From Deltaproteobacteria bacterium (GTDB lineage Bacteria > Desulfobacterota > Desulfobacteria > Desulfobacterales > B30-G6): DNA of 6,831 bases. The position numbers and the translations under genes were made by a program. Below, piece by piece: positions 1 through 5,835 of the stretch (the first letter of the stretch is position 1; every line of letters begins with the position of its first letter). The notes under the pieces are model-generated. The model searched no databases and was not told the origin of the DNA. It saw only the letters and a list, made by a program, of their open reading frames with translations. Where the stretch lies: assembly GCA_019313725.1 (NCBI GenBank), contig JAFDAT010000185.1, forward strand, positions 1 through 6,831, read 5' to 3'.

Positions 1-1798
1 CGTCGACCCATGGTGTTTTGATGGTGATGCGTGTCTTGCTGAACCGGCTGTCCACGATCCTTTCCAGGTCATCGGCACCGCTGTTTTCAAACAGAAAAAA
101 TTCCTGGGCGATGACATCGCGCTCCTGCGGGATGCGGTAAGCACCGGGGTCATTTTCATTCAGAGCCTGGTTGGTTTCTTTTAATATGTCAGTGATGGAA
201 AATACTTTGCCCACGTGGATTTCGGGCTGGTGGAAATTCTCGATCTGCCGGCTGAAGGTTTCGATCCGGTCAAGCATCCATGGGTCGTACAGCCCGTTTT
301 CGCGGCCGGTATCCAGCACGATTTCCAGGGTAATTGTGCCGTTGAGATGCGCGTCGACATAGTTCAGGTTTTGGCGGTAGGGGTTGTTGTCCGGGAAGTA
401 CTGTACGATGTTGTGCGAGAATTTGAGTTTGAAAACTGCGGGAACGAAGATGATCAAAAGAACCAATCCCGCCGCCAGGATTTTATAGGCGTGGGTTGTT
501 GAGAAGGCCGCAATTCCTGCCAGGGGCCGTTCCATGTTCAGCCCTTTGGGGGGGTTCCAGGTGGTCGGTTTCAAAGGGAACAGTGCGATAAGGGCCGGGA
601 GCAGAAGGACGGTGTAAACAAACGCCAGCATGACGCCTGTCGCGGCATAGATGCCAATTTCCGCGATGGCGGTCAAATCGGCAGCCAGGAAGGAAAGCAG
701 ACCCGCCATCGTCGTCAGGCTGGTCATGACGATGGCCAGGCCGGAGTGGCCCAATGCATGCGCGATGGCCGCATCCTTTTTCCTGTTGCGCGCCAGTTCC
801 CTGTAAAAAATGGCCAGGATGTGGACTGAATCACAGACACCTACCGAGAGAAGAAAAGCCGGAATGATCGTGGTGGTAATCTTGATGGGCGTGCCCAGAA
901 GCGCCATAACACCTATGGTTGACAGCAGGGTGGCAACGATGATGATGATGGGCAGCAGGATGCCGGACAGCCTTCTAAAGAGCATTCCCAGGAATATGGA
1001 AACCGCCAGGAGCGCCAGCACAATGCATCTTTGGACATCTTTCAGCGTGGCCTGGTTGAAGGCATAGACGATGACCGGGCCCCCTGATGCCGTCAGGATA
1101 AAATCGTTGCGGTGATGCTTGGCGACGACACGGTTGATCGCTTTGACGACTTCGCGGTTTTCCTGTTCGGAGAAATAGCGTTGGCCGGCATCGGGTTTTC
1201 GGGGTTCAGGTTCTTCATCGTCGAACCCCTCCAGGATGTTTTCACTGTTATCATCTACCTGGACACTTGCTTCTGTTTCGATAATGACGGCGGCTATGCT
1301 GCCGTCGTTGGATATAATATAATCGGAATAAAAGGGGTTCTGCATGACCACATCGCGGAGCTTGTCGAGGTCAATATTTCTATCCGGCCATCCCGAAAGC
1401 AGATCACGAACAATGAGTTCATTGTTCCCCCCCAGGGTTTGCCGGGCATTTATCAGGCTGGTGACCCTGCGAAGATAAGGGACTTCATTTTCGAGGTCTT
1501 CGTGAAAGGCCTTGAGCCTGGTCAGAAAGCCTCTGTTGAAAATATCGGGAGGTTCGACCGCTATGATAATGAGCTCCGCCCTGCCGAACTGGTCGCGAAA
1601 GGCGTTGTACTGAAGAAGGCTCGGGTCGGTTTTCCGCAGAAGGGCTTCGGATGAGGTGTCTATGGTAATGGAGGGAATCTGGAAGGTAAGGAACAGAACA
1701 AGGGCCAGCATGATCGACAGCGTTTTGCAGGGATTGCCATACAACCACAAGCCGGCTGCCTGGAACTTTTTTTCGATGGAGTCCCTTAATCTATTCAT
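1..1798 (-). CDS. MMPL/RND-superfamily exporter, C-terminus cut by window edge
   Basis: This open frame runs without a stop for 599 codons from ATG at 1798 to the left edge, so the gene is partial. The product is an inner-membrane exporter of the MMPL/COG1033 RND superfamily, which normally uses the proton gradient to move lipids, hopanoids or hydrophobic compounds; the substrate here cannot be read. Visible layout: TM1 about residues 25-43, a large periplasmic loop (44-255) with an acidic stretch near 182-200, then a block of five TM helices (about 257-407), and TM7 about 438-456 followed by the start of the second periplasmic domain. TM4 carries SVGVCDSVHIL (318-328), matching the family motif whose aspartate (D323) sits in the proton path. 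Relatives have about 750-860 residues, so the second TM block is missing. An in-frame TAG lies just upstream and fixes the start region, but no clear Shine-Dalgarno precedes the ATG. A terminator separates it from the upstream regulator gene, so it probably has its own promoter. Confidence 0.9.
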   Translation of the reverse strand, partial: MNRLRDSIEKKFQAAGLWLYGNPCKTLSIMLALVLFLTFQIPSITIDTSSEALLRKTDPSLLQYNAFRDQFGRAELIIIAVEPPDIFNRGFLTRLKAFHEDLENEVPYLRRVTSLINARQTLGGNNELIVRDLLSGWPDRNIDLDKLRDVVMQNPFYSDYIISNDGSIAAVIIETEASVQVDDNSENILEGFDDEEPEPRKPDAGQRYFSEQENREVVKAINRVVAKHHRNDFILTASGGPVIVYAFNQATLKDVQRCIVLALLAVSIFLGMLFRRLSGILLPIIIIVATLLSTIGVMALLGTPIKITTTIIPAFLLSVGVCDSVHILAIFYRELARNRKKDAAIAHALGHSGLAIVMTSLTTMAGLLSFLAADLTAIAEIGIYAATGVMLAFVYTVLLLPALIALFPLKPTTWNPPKGLNMERPLAGIAAFSTTHAYKILAAGLVLLIIFVPAVFKLKFSHNIVQYFPDNNPYRQNLNYVDAHLNGTITLEIVLDTGRENGLYDPWMLDRIETFSRQIENFHQPEIHVGKVFSITDILKETNQALNENDPGAYRIPQERDVIAQEFFLFENSGADDLERIVDSRFSKTRITIKTPWVD

Positions 1799-1859
1799 GT
1801 GAAAAACGGAATTCAGCTATAGCCTTTGACGGCATTGGGATTTGTCTGGTAAATATTCA

Positions 1860-1872
1860 GCGGCGAAGCCGC
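1860..1872 (-). other. Small GC hairpin in the exporter leader
   Basis: GCGGC and GCCGC flank a three-base loop. On the minus strand the loop reads UUC, giving a compact stable hairpin. It lies directly after the regulator's terminator and about 60 bases upstream of the exporter start. It has no U-tract, so it is not itself a terminator. It may be part of the exporter's 5' leader or a remnant. I found no convincing -35/-10 pair for the exporter in 1799-1876. Confidence 0.35.
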
Positions 1873-1876
1873 CAAA

Positions 1877-1929
1877 CAATAAAAAATGACCCCTTGGATT
1901 TTTATAATTCAAGGGGCCATTTTTTATTG
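1877..1929 (-). terminator. Rho-independent terminator of the HTH/PBP regulator gene
   Basis: Two 20-base arms (1877-1896 and 1910-1929) form an inverted repeat around a 13-base AT-rich loop. The core is a CCCCTTG/CAAGGGG stem flanked by an A6 run on one side and a T6 run on the other. The single mismatch (A1889 against C1917) becomes a G-U pair only in minus-strand RNA, which points to the minus-strand regulator gene as the user. The stop codon of that gene (1924-1926) lies inside the stem. The symmetric A/T runs could also allow weaker termination from the other side, but no plus-strand gene ends here. Confidence 0.85.
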
Positions 1930-2829
1930 TGGGAACACCATCTTGCCGGCGTCGCCGATGTCATATCCATCCAGGGATCGTGCGAGTTTTTTGAAGGCGC
2001 TTTCATGCAGCAGTCCCTGAAATTTCTGAACACCCTGGTCAAAGAAACAATCCTTGGCAATCAGCAGGTCAAACCGTTCCCAGCGCAGCGGTATAAAGTC
2101 GAGGCCCAGTAAAGAGGCCACCGGCCGTATGCCGGGTCCTGCATCGGCATTTCCGGCGAGGATTTCAAGTCCGACATCCATGTGGCGGTTGACGATGTTT
2201 TGATACCCCTTGATTTTTTCGCCTTTTATGCCGGCTTCCCGAAGTTCGTTGTCCAGCAAAAGCCGCGTGCCCGTGGCCAGAGAGCGATTGACGATGGTGA
2301 TGCCTGGCTTTGCGAGATCCTTTATGGTGTTGATCTGCCTGGGGTTCCCTTTTTGCAGGAGGATGCCCTGTTCGCGGCTGCAGAAGTTGACGACAGCCGG
2401 CATGGCTTCCAGTTCCCTGGATGCAAACGCGAAGTTGTAGTCATCGTCGTTTTCCTGGAGCAGGTGGCTTGAAGCGATGTGGCAGAGATTCTTGCGCAGC
2501 GCGTTCAACCCGCCTATGCTTCCCAGATTACCGAAAACGGCAATCTGCTCGGAATTCATGGTGTTGAAGAGAGAAATGGCTTTGTCGAGGAGCAGGTCAT
2601 TGCTTCCGGCGACGATCAACAGGCCGTGATACGGTGGGAGCTTCTGGGTCGGTTCGGGGAAATTGCTTGTATTGGCCTCGACCCACCGTTCCACGAGGTG
2701 TTTGGGGAAGAGCCATTTTCCGGTGATTTTAGTTGCCGGCAGGCCTTTTTCGGCGACCAGCGTGTACACCATTTTTTCGTTTACATTGAGAAAGGCGGCA
2801 ACTTCCTTTGTAGACATCAAGTTTTCCAT
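1924..2829 (-). CDS. HTH (excisionase/MerR-like) transcriptional regulator with PBP-like ligand domain
   Basis: This 301-residue cytoplasmic protein has no signal peptide. Residues about 4-52 form a winged HTH of the excisionase/HTH_17 type: STKEVAAFLNV, then MVYTLVAEKGLPATKITGKW and a FPKHLVERWV tail. Residues about 68-285 match the PBP-like domain found in one-component regulators and related to ModA/LysR ligand domains: INTIKDLAKPGITIVNR, GTRLLLDNEL (187-196), a DVGLEILAGNADAGPGI stretch (218-234) and GLDFIPLRWERFDLLI (242-257). The family is thought to sense small ligands, often oxyanions such as molybdate or tungstate, and to act on neighbouring transporter genes; the ligand here is unknown. 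The start at 2829 is supported by AAGGA eight bases upstream. A second ATG four codons later lacks a good ribosome site. The gene is transcribed divergently from the phosphate transporter, so it could regulate itself and that gene. Family assignment is confident; the target is inference. Confidence 0.88.
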   Translation of the reverse strand: MENLMSTKEVAAFLNVNEKMVYTLVAEKGLPATKITGKWLFPKHLVERWVEANTSNFPEPTQKLPPYHGLLIVAGSNDLLLDKAISLFNTMNSEQIAVFGNLGSIGGLNALRKNLCHIASSHLLQENDDDYNFAFASRELEAMPAVVNFCSREQGILLQKGNPRQINTIKDLAKPGITIVNRSLATGTRLLLDNELREAGIKGEKIKGYQNIVNRHMDVGLEILAGNADAGPGIRPVASLLGLDFIPLRWERFDLLIAKDCFFDQGVQKFQGLLHESAFKKLARSLDGYDIGDAGKMVFPQ

Positions 2830-3085
2830 ATCGACAATCCTTTTCCTTGAATTGAACCTCCGCTTTTTATGCGTACGGTCTATAAAGTCTGTCGGTATTA
2901 GTCAATATCTATTATTTTAAGTTCTTAAGTGCTGATACATGACGATTAATGACCAATTATTTCTACTCTATATTTGGATTGATAATATCCAGCCTGCGTG
3001 TTAAAAACCGTTCAAATATTAGGATTATGCTGGAATCGGGTTCGTAAAATGTTGCATTGGATAAAAACAGGCTTAAAGCGGATTG
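2830..3085. promoter_or_regulatory. Divergent intergenic region between regulator and Pi transporter
   Basis: These 256 AT-rich bases between two divergent genes must carry both promoters. Visible features are the candidate regulator promoter (2879-2905) and a direct repeat of TTAAGT at 2917-2922 and 2925-2930, with a CTTAAG palindrome at 2924-2929. Several GTC triplets also cluster between 2878 and 2903. I could not identify a convincing -35/-10 pair for the phosphate transporter. No small ORF with a ribosome site stands out. Confidence 0.5.
2879..2905 (-). promoter_or_regulatory. Possible sigma70 promoter of the HTH/PBP regulator
   Basis: On the minus strand TTGACT (2905-2900) is followed, after a short 15-base spacer, by TATAGA (2884-2879), about 50 bases upstream of the start codon. 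The -35 matches five of six consensus bases, but the spacer is shorter than the optimum of 17, so this is a modest candidate. Confidence 0.4.
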
Positions 3086-4315
3086 ATGACTGCTGAAACG
3101 ATTATTCTGATCTTGGGCTTCACCTTCGGGTTTTACATGGCCTGGAACATCGGAGCCAACGATGTGGCCAATTCCATGGCTTCGGCCGTGGGTGCTAAGG
3201 CCATCACTATCCGCCAGGCCGTATTCATCGCCGGGATTTTGAATATTGTCGGGGCGACATTTATCGGCTCTCATGTAACCAACACCATTCGTAAGGGCAT
3301 TATTTCCACCGAGGTGATGTCCGACCCGCACCTGGCTCTGGCCGGCGCTCTGTCCGCAATGCTGGCGGCAGCGCTGTGGGTCAGTTTTGCCACGTGGCGT
3401 TCGCTGCCGGTTTCCACCACACATTCCATCGTGGGCGCCATGATCGGATTCGGTATCATGGCGGGCGGTTTCGGCATGGTCAACTGGGGCAAATTGGGGG
3501 CCGTTGTCCTTAGCTGGGTGATTTCACCGGTATTCAGTATGATCATCGCTTTTGTAATGTTCAAGATCATCATCCGGATTATCCTGTCCAGAAAAGAGCC
3601 ATATTTAAAGGCCATACGCTTTTCGCCTTATTTTATCGGTACCGCGATTTTTGTGGTGGTGCTCTCGTTCCTGTTCAAAACACCTCTGGGCAAGAAATTG
3701 TGCCTGTCCATGCCGATGGCATTGATGGTTGCCGTGGCCGTGGCACTGGTACTGGGGTTCGTGGGCAGGATGTTGCTGAAAAAGTTTGTCCCGCAGGACG
3801 GGGGCGGCGGCGCGGAAGGCATCTTTCGCCGGATTCAGATCGGAACCTCCTGTTATGTGGCCCTGGCGCAGGGTGCCAACGATGTGGCCAACGCTATCGG
3901 ACCGCTGGCTGTCATCTATTTTCTGGTTAAAACCGGGACCGTCGGTGTAGAGGTGCCGGTTCCCATATTCCTACTGATGTTCGGCGGCATCGGCATTGCC
4001 CTGGGCATCGGGATGGCCGGCAATCGGGTCATGACCACCATCGGGACAAAAATAACCACGCTTACCAACACACGCGGTTTTGCGGTCGATTTTTCTGCCG
4101 CTACAACCGTACTGATAGCCTCCAAGATGGGGCTCCCGGTATCCACGACCCACGCCGCCGTCGGTGGCGTGATGGGGGTGGGCCTGGCAAAAGGACTCGA
4201 GGCGGTCAATTTCAGGGTTATTTTTCAAATCATGATTTACTGGGTGTTGACAGTTCCTGCCTCGGCAATAACCAGCATGGTGATCTTCAAGATCATAAGA
4301 ATGGTATACCATTAG
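3086..4315 (+). CDS. pit: PiT-family inorganic phosphate transporter
   Basis: The product is a 409-residue inner-membrane low-affinity phosphate permease of the PiT family (PF01384), which imports Pi or metal-phosphate with H+ or Na+. The two inverted family repeats are both present. Repeat one has NIGANDVANSMAS (21-33) and SLPVSTTHSIVGAMIG (106-121). Repeat two has AQGANDVANAIGPLA (261-275) and GLPVSTTHAAVGGVMG (349-364). The GANDVAN and PVSTTH signatures are intact in each, so it should be functional. Hydrophobic segments run along nearly the whole chain, with a basic, glycine-rich cytoplasmic loop near 228-250. The length fits the short bacterial branch; E. coli PitA is near 500. ATG 3086 is preferred. 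A TTG one codon earlier (3083) is possible, and the ribosome site is weak for both. The downstream DUF47 protein is its usual partner, and the divergent regulator may control it. The H+ versus Na+ coupling cannot be told from the sequence. Confidence 0.95.
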   Translation: MTAETIILILGFTFGFYMAWNIGANDVANSMASAVGAKAITIRQAVFIAGILNIVGATFIGSHVTNTIRKGIISTEVMSDPHLALAGALSAMLAAALWVSFATWRSLPVSTTHSIVGAMIGFGIMAGGFGMVNWGKLGAVVLSWVISPVFSMIIAFVMFKIIIRIILSRKEPYLKAIRFSPYFIGTAIFVVVLSFLFKTPLGKKLCLSMPMALMVAVAVALVLGFVGRMLLKKFVPQDGGGGAEGIFRRIQIGTSCYVALAQGANDVANAIGPLAVIYFLVKTGTVGVEVPVPIFLLMFGGIGIALGIGMAGNRVMTTIGTKITTLTNTRGFAVDFSAATTVLIASKMGLPVSTTHAAVGGVMGVGLAKGLEAVNFRVIFQIMIYWVLTVPASAITSMVIFKIIRMVYH

Positions 4316-4329
4316 CAATTAGTTAATGT

Positions 4330-4346
4330 CCCTTCCGGGGGAAGGG
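4330..4346 (+). terminator. Hairpin after pit, possible weak terminator
   Basis: CCCTTCC (4330-4336) and GGAAGGG (4340-4346) form a seven-pair GC-rich stem with a GGG loop, 15 bases after the pit stop. A proper U-tract does not follow directly. A run of eight T lies 23 bases further on (4369-4376). It may act as a leaky attenuator that lowers expression of the DUF47 gene relative to pit, or simply as an mRNA 3'-end stabiliser. Confidence 0.4.
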
Positions 4347-4440
4347 GAGAAAATCCTTACCTTATTAATTTTTTTTCATAAATTTTCATGTATTGTATTC
4401 AGATGATTATGGAATTGTTTCAGGACCAATCATGTTTCAC

Positions 4441-4459
4441 GTGTTGTTGTACACGACAC
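4441..4459 (+). promoter_or_regulatory. Leader hairpin upstream of the DUF47 gene
   Basis: Bases 4441-4447 pair with 4453-4459 (seven pairs, one of them G-U) around a five-base loop. The stem ends 13 bases before the ribosome binding site AGAGGAG at 4473-4479. It leaves the ribosome site free, so any role in translation control is speculative. The pairing is short enough to arise by chance. Confidence 0.25.
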
Positions 4460-4485
4460 AGCATGAAAATTTAGAGGAGTTGGTT

Positions 4486-5154
4486 ATGCGAATACCTTTC
4501 ATATCCATGTTCGTGACGTCACCGTTTGAAGGCCTCCAGGAGCATGCTGAAATCGTCAAGGACTGCGCAGGCGTTTTCCAGCACGCCGTGGAGTGTAGTG
4601 TACTTCGAAAATGCAGCCGGTTCGATGAATTGCGGCAGGAAATCATCCAGATGGAGAGAAAAGCCGATGCCGTCAAGCGCCGGATTCGCGGGCACATACC
4701 CAAAGGCACGCTCATGCCGGTGGACAAATTTCAACTTTTTCGTTTCTTGCGGGAACAGGATTCCGTTCTCGACGCCGTGGAAGATGCGTTGGACTGGCTC
4801 TCCTTCCGGCCGGAGTCGGCCATACCCGAAGAACTGCAGACAGATTTCAGCACGTTCGTGGATGCTGTGGTCGACCCCATCGACGAGATGAGCAAAATGG
4901 TAACCGAGGCCAGAGAATATTTTAAGAATTATGCCGAGAGCCAGCGGGTGGTGGTCAAGGAGATCATCACCAGGCTCAGATACCAGGAGCGTGAAGCCGA
5001 CCGGGTTGAGGACACCATCAAGAAAAAGGTGTTCAGCATGGACGCGGATCCGGTCACGGTGTTTTACATCGTGAGACTGGCCGAAACCATCGGCGCCATC
5101 GCAGACCATGCCGAGAATGCCGGCGATATGATGCGGGCTATGGTAGCCAAATAA
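4486..5154 (+). CDS. DUF47/PhoU-like Pit accessory protein (TIGR00153 type)
   Basis: The product is a 222-residue soluble, mostly helical protein of the DUF47 family (PF01865), distantly related to PhoU and typically encoded beside pit. Such partners are thought to modulate PiT transport or link it to phosphate status; the mechanism is not settled. Visible features are the family N-terminus IPFISMFVTSPFEGLQEHAE (3-22) and two PhoU-like acidic repeats: E57-x3-D61 in QMERKADAVK, and E168-x3-D172 in YQEREADRVEDTI, near likely metal-binding positions. The C-terminus has AETIGAIADHAENAGDMM (199-216), also typical. ATG 4486 was chosen because AGAGGAG lies six bases upstream and the protein then starts exactly at the conserved family N-terminus. 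The frame is open back to a TTG at 4393, but the 31 extra residues look unlike the family. It follows pit by 170 bases on the same strand. Its stop lies inside a long inverted repeat. Confidence 0.93.
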   Translation: MRIPFISMFVTSPFEGLQEHAEIVKDCAGVFQHAVECSVLRKCSRFDELRQEIIQMERKADAVKRRIRGHIPKGTLMPVDKFQLFRFLREQDSVLDAVEDALDWLSFRPESAIPEELQTDFSTFVDAVVDPIDEMSKMVTEAREYFKNYAESQRVVVKEIITRLRYQEREADRVEDTIKKKVFSMDADPVTVFYIVRLAETIGAIADHAENAGDMMRAMVAK

Positions 5155-5249
5155 ACAGCTCCGGTTTCGTACCCGTTGCTCCTTGCGATGGCCACACGAC
5201 AGGGGAGACTGTGTTCTTTGCAGGGTGTGAAACCGGAGCTGTTTATTTG
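5148..5249 (+). terminator. Very long stem-loop overlapping the DUF47 gene stop, probable terminator
   Basis: A perfect 21-bp inverted repeat (5148-5168 with 5229-5249) extends inward by two G-U pairs (5169/5228 and 5170/5227) and four Watson-Crick pairs (ACCC 5171-5174 with GGGT 5223-5226). The result is a 27-pair stem around a 48-base apex. Inside the apex CTCCTT (5179-5184) can pair with GGGGAG (5202-5207). The TAA stop (5152-5154) lies within the stem. Both wobble pairs work only in plus-strand RNA, which supports use by the plus-strand phosphate operon. The 3' arm ends in TGTTTATTTG, a weak U-rich tail, so termination is plausible. The length and large loop are unusual for a plain terminator. 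Confidence 0.65.
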
Positions 5250-5252
5250 AGA

Positions 5253-5281
5253 TTGACATGCCCTGAAAGGTGTTATACATT
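5253..5281 (+). promoter_or_regulatory. Sigma70-type promoter of the toxin-antitoxin operon
   Basis: A perfect -35 TTGACA lies at 5253-5258. With a 17-base spacer the -10 is TACATT (5276-5281); with a 15-base spacer it is TATACA (5274-5279). Transcription would begin near 5288 and give a short leader before ATG 5309. It lies just beyond the long hairpin, so the module is set up as an independent transcription unit. Confidence 0.65.
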
Positions 5282-5288
5282 GTATTAC
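5272..5288. promoter_or_regulatory. Palindromic operator candidate over the -10 region
   Basis: GTTATACATTGTATTAC is symmetric about base 5280, with seven of eight base pairs matching (ATACA/TGTAT core plus GT/AC ends). It covers the -10 and probable start site. That is where an RHH antitoxin, alone or with its toxin, would bind to repress its own operon. Assignment to the neighbouring antitoxin is inference from position and symmetry. Confidence 0.5.
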
Positions 5289-5308
5289 CGCATTGAGGGA
5301 GATTGGAT

Positions 5309-5521
5309 ATGTTGGCGATACGTTTAGACAAAAAACTCGAGAGGGACCTGGATCTGCTGGCCAAAGCCCGCGGCAGCAACCGGAGTGTTGTGGTTCGGGA
5401 GGCCATTATCCGATATCTGGAGGATGACGAGGATTTTCAGCTCGCAAAAAAATCTTTATCCAAGATGAGCAGCTCCAAGCCGCTTAAACAGTTGAGGGAA
5501 GAGCTTGGCTTGGACGGTTAG
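5309..5521 (+). CDS. Ribbon-helix-helix antitoxin, RelB/CopG-like
   Basis: The product is a 70-residue DNA-binding antitoxin. MLAIRLD (1-7) is the beta-strand of an RHH dimer. Helix A (about 8-20, KKLERDLDLLAKA), the turn GSN (22-24) and helix B (about 25-38, RSVVVREAIIRYLE) complete the fold. The charged C-terminal part (40-70) would wrap the toxin. ATG 5309 was chosen because GAGGGAG lies seven bases upstream; a TTG two codons earlier (5303) would crowd that site. Its 3' end overlaps the toxin gene by 17 bases, the standard translationally coupled order of antitoxin first. It should repress its own promoter through the palindrome at 5272-5288. Calling it RelB-like rests on its RelE-type partner, because antitoxin sequences diverge quickly. 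Confidence 0.9.
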   Translation: MLAIRLDKKLERDLDLLAKARGSNRSVVVREAIIRYLEDDEDFQLAKKSLSKMSSSKPLKQLREELGLDG

Positions 5522-5795
5522 GATAGGAAATATAGCAGAACGGCAGCTGAAAAAACTTGATCGACCTGTCCAAAGGCGCATTCTCGATTGGCTGAACGAT
5601 AGGATTGAAGGCTGCAAAAACCCACGGCACTTTGGTGAGTCTTTAAAAGGGGACCATGCCGGTTTATGGCGATATCGCGTTGGAGACTATCGTATTCTCT
5701 GCGATATACAGGACGAGAAAATAGTTGTTCTGGTTCTCACCGTTGGTCACAGGCGACAGACATACAAGCGAACACAGTTCCGGGGGGGCAGGTAG
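5505..5795 (+). CDS. relE: RelE/ParE-superfamily toxin, RelE-like mRNA interferase
   Basis: The product is a 96-residue toxin expected to cleave mRNA in the ribosomal A site. It has the usual N-terminus MAWTVRIGNIAERQLKKLD, then a helix pair (about 21-36) and the core GLWRYRVGDYRILCDI (53-68), ending in VVLVLTVGHRRQTYKR (74-89). Aligned by eye with E. coli RelE, R56 and R58 fall near the catalytic lysines K52 and K54, R63 matches R61, R83 matches R81 and Y87 matches Y87. The catalytic set therefore looks intact and an active RNase is likely, rather than a gyrase-poisoning ParE. The start is TTG 5505, supported by AGGG six bases upstream and by the conserved MAW beginning. It lies inside the antitoxin gene in another frame, so translation is probably coupled and, with a TTG start, kept low. 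Confidence 0.92.
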   Translation: MAWTVRIGNIAERQLKKLDRPVQRRILDWLNDRIEGCKNPRHFGESLKGDHAGLWRYRVGDYRILCDIQDEKIVVLVLTVGHRRQTYKRTQFRGGR

Positions 5796-5835
5796 CCGCG
5801 TGACGAATGCAGGGTATGAGCAGTATGAAGCCAAG

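Noticed and set aside
1112..1654. Plus-strand open frame of about 180 codons
   Set aside because: It is antisense to the exporter gene, whose minus-strand translation shows clear RND features throughout.
2941..3085. A pit promoter from AT-rich hexamers such as TATATT (2969-2974), GATAAT (2981-2986) and TATGCT (3026-3031)
   Set aside because: None has a good -35 at 16-18 bases, so I did not assign one.
3916..4318. Two overlapping minus-strand frames opposite the end of pit
   Set aside because: They are antisense to the second PiT repeat, which is fully conserved on the plus strand.
4393..4485. N-terminal extension of the DUF47 protein from a TTG at 4393
   Set aside because: The extra 31 residues are not family-like. 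A strong ribosome site at 4473-4479 and the conserved N-terminus both fix ATG 4486.
5148..5249. The long inverted repeat as ends of an insertion sequence
   Set aside because: Only 60 bases lie between the perfect arms, with no transposase and no visible target duplication. An RNA hairpin explains it better.
4519..5406. Long open frame on the minus strand (about 295 codons) opposite the DUF47 gene and antitoxin
   Set aside because: It runs antisense to two recognisable genes, crosses the long hairpin, and its translation resembles no protein family I know. It is a shadow of biased codon use in the plus-strand genes.
5725..5799. Upstream extension of the EamA protein into the toxin gene
   Set aside because: The region already codes for the conserved toxin C-terminus in another frame, and the extension adds hydrophilic residues unlike an EamA start.
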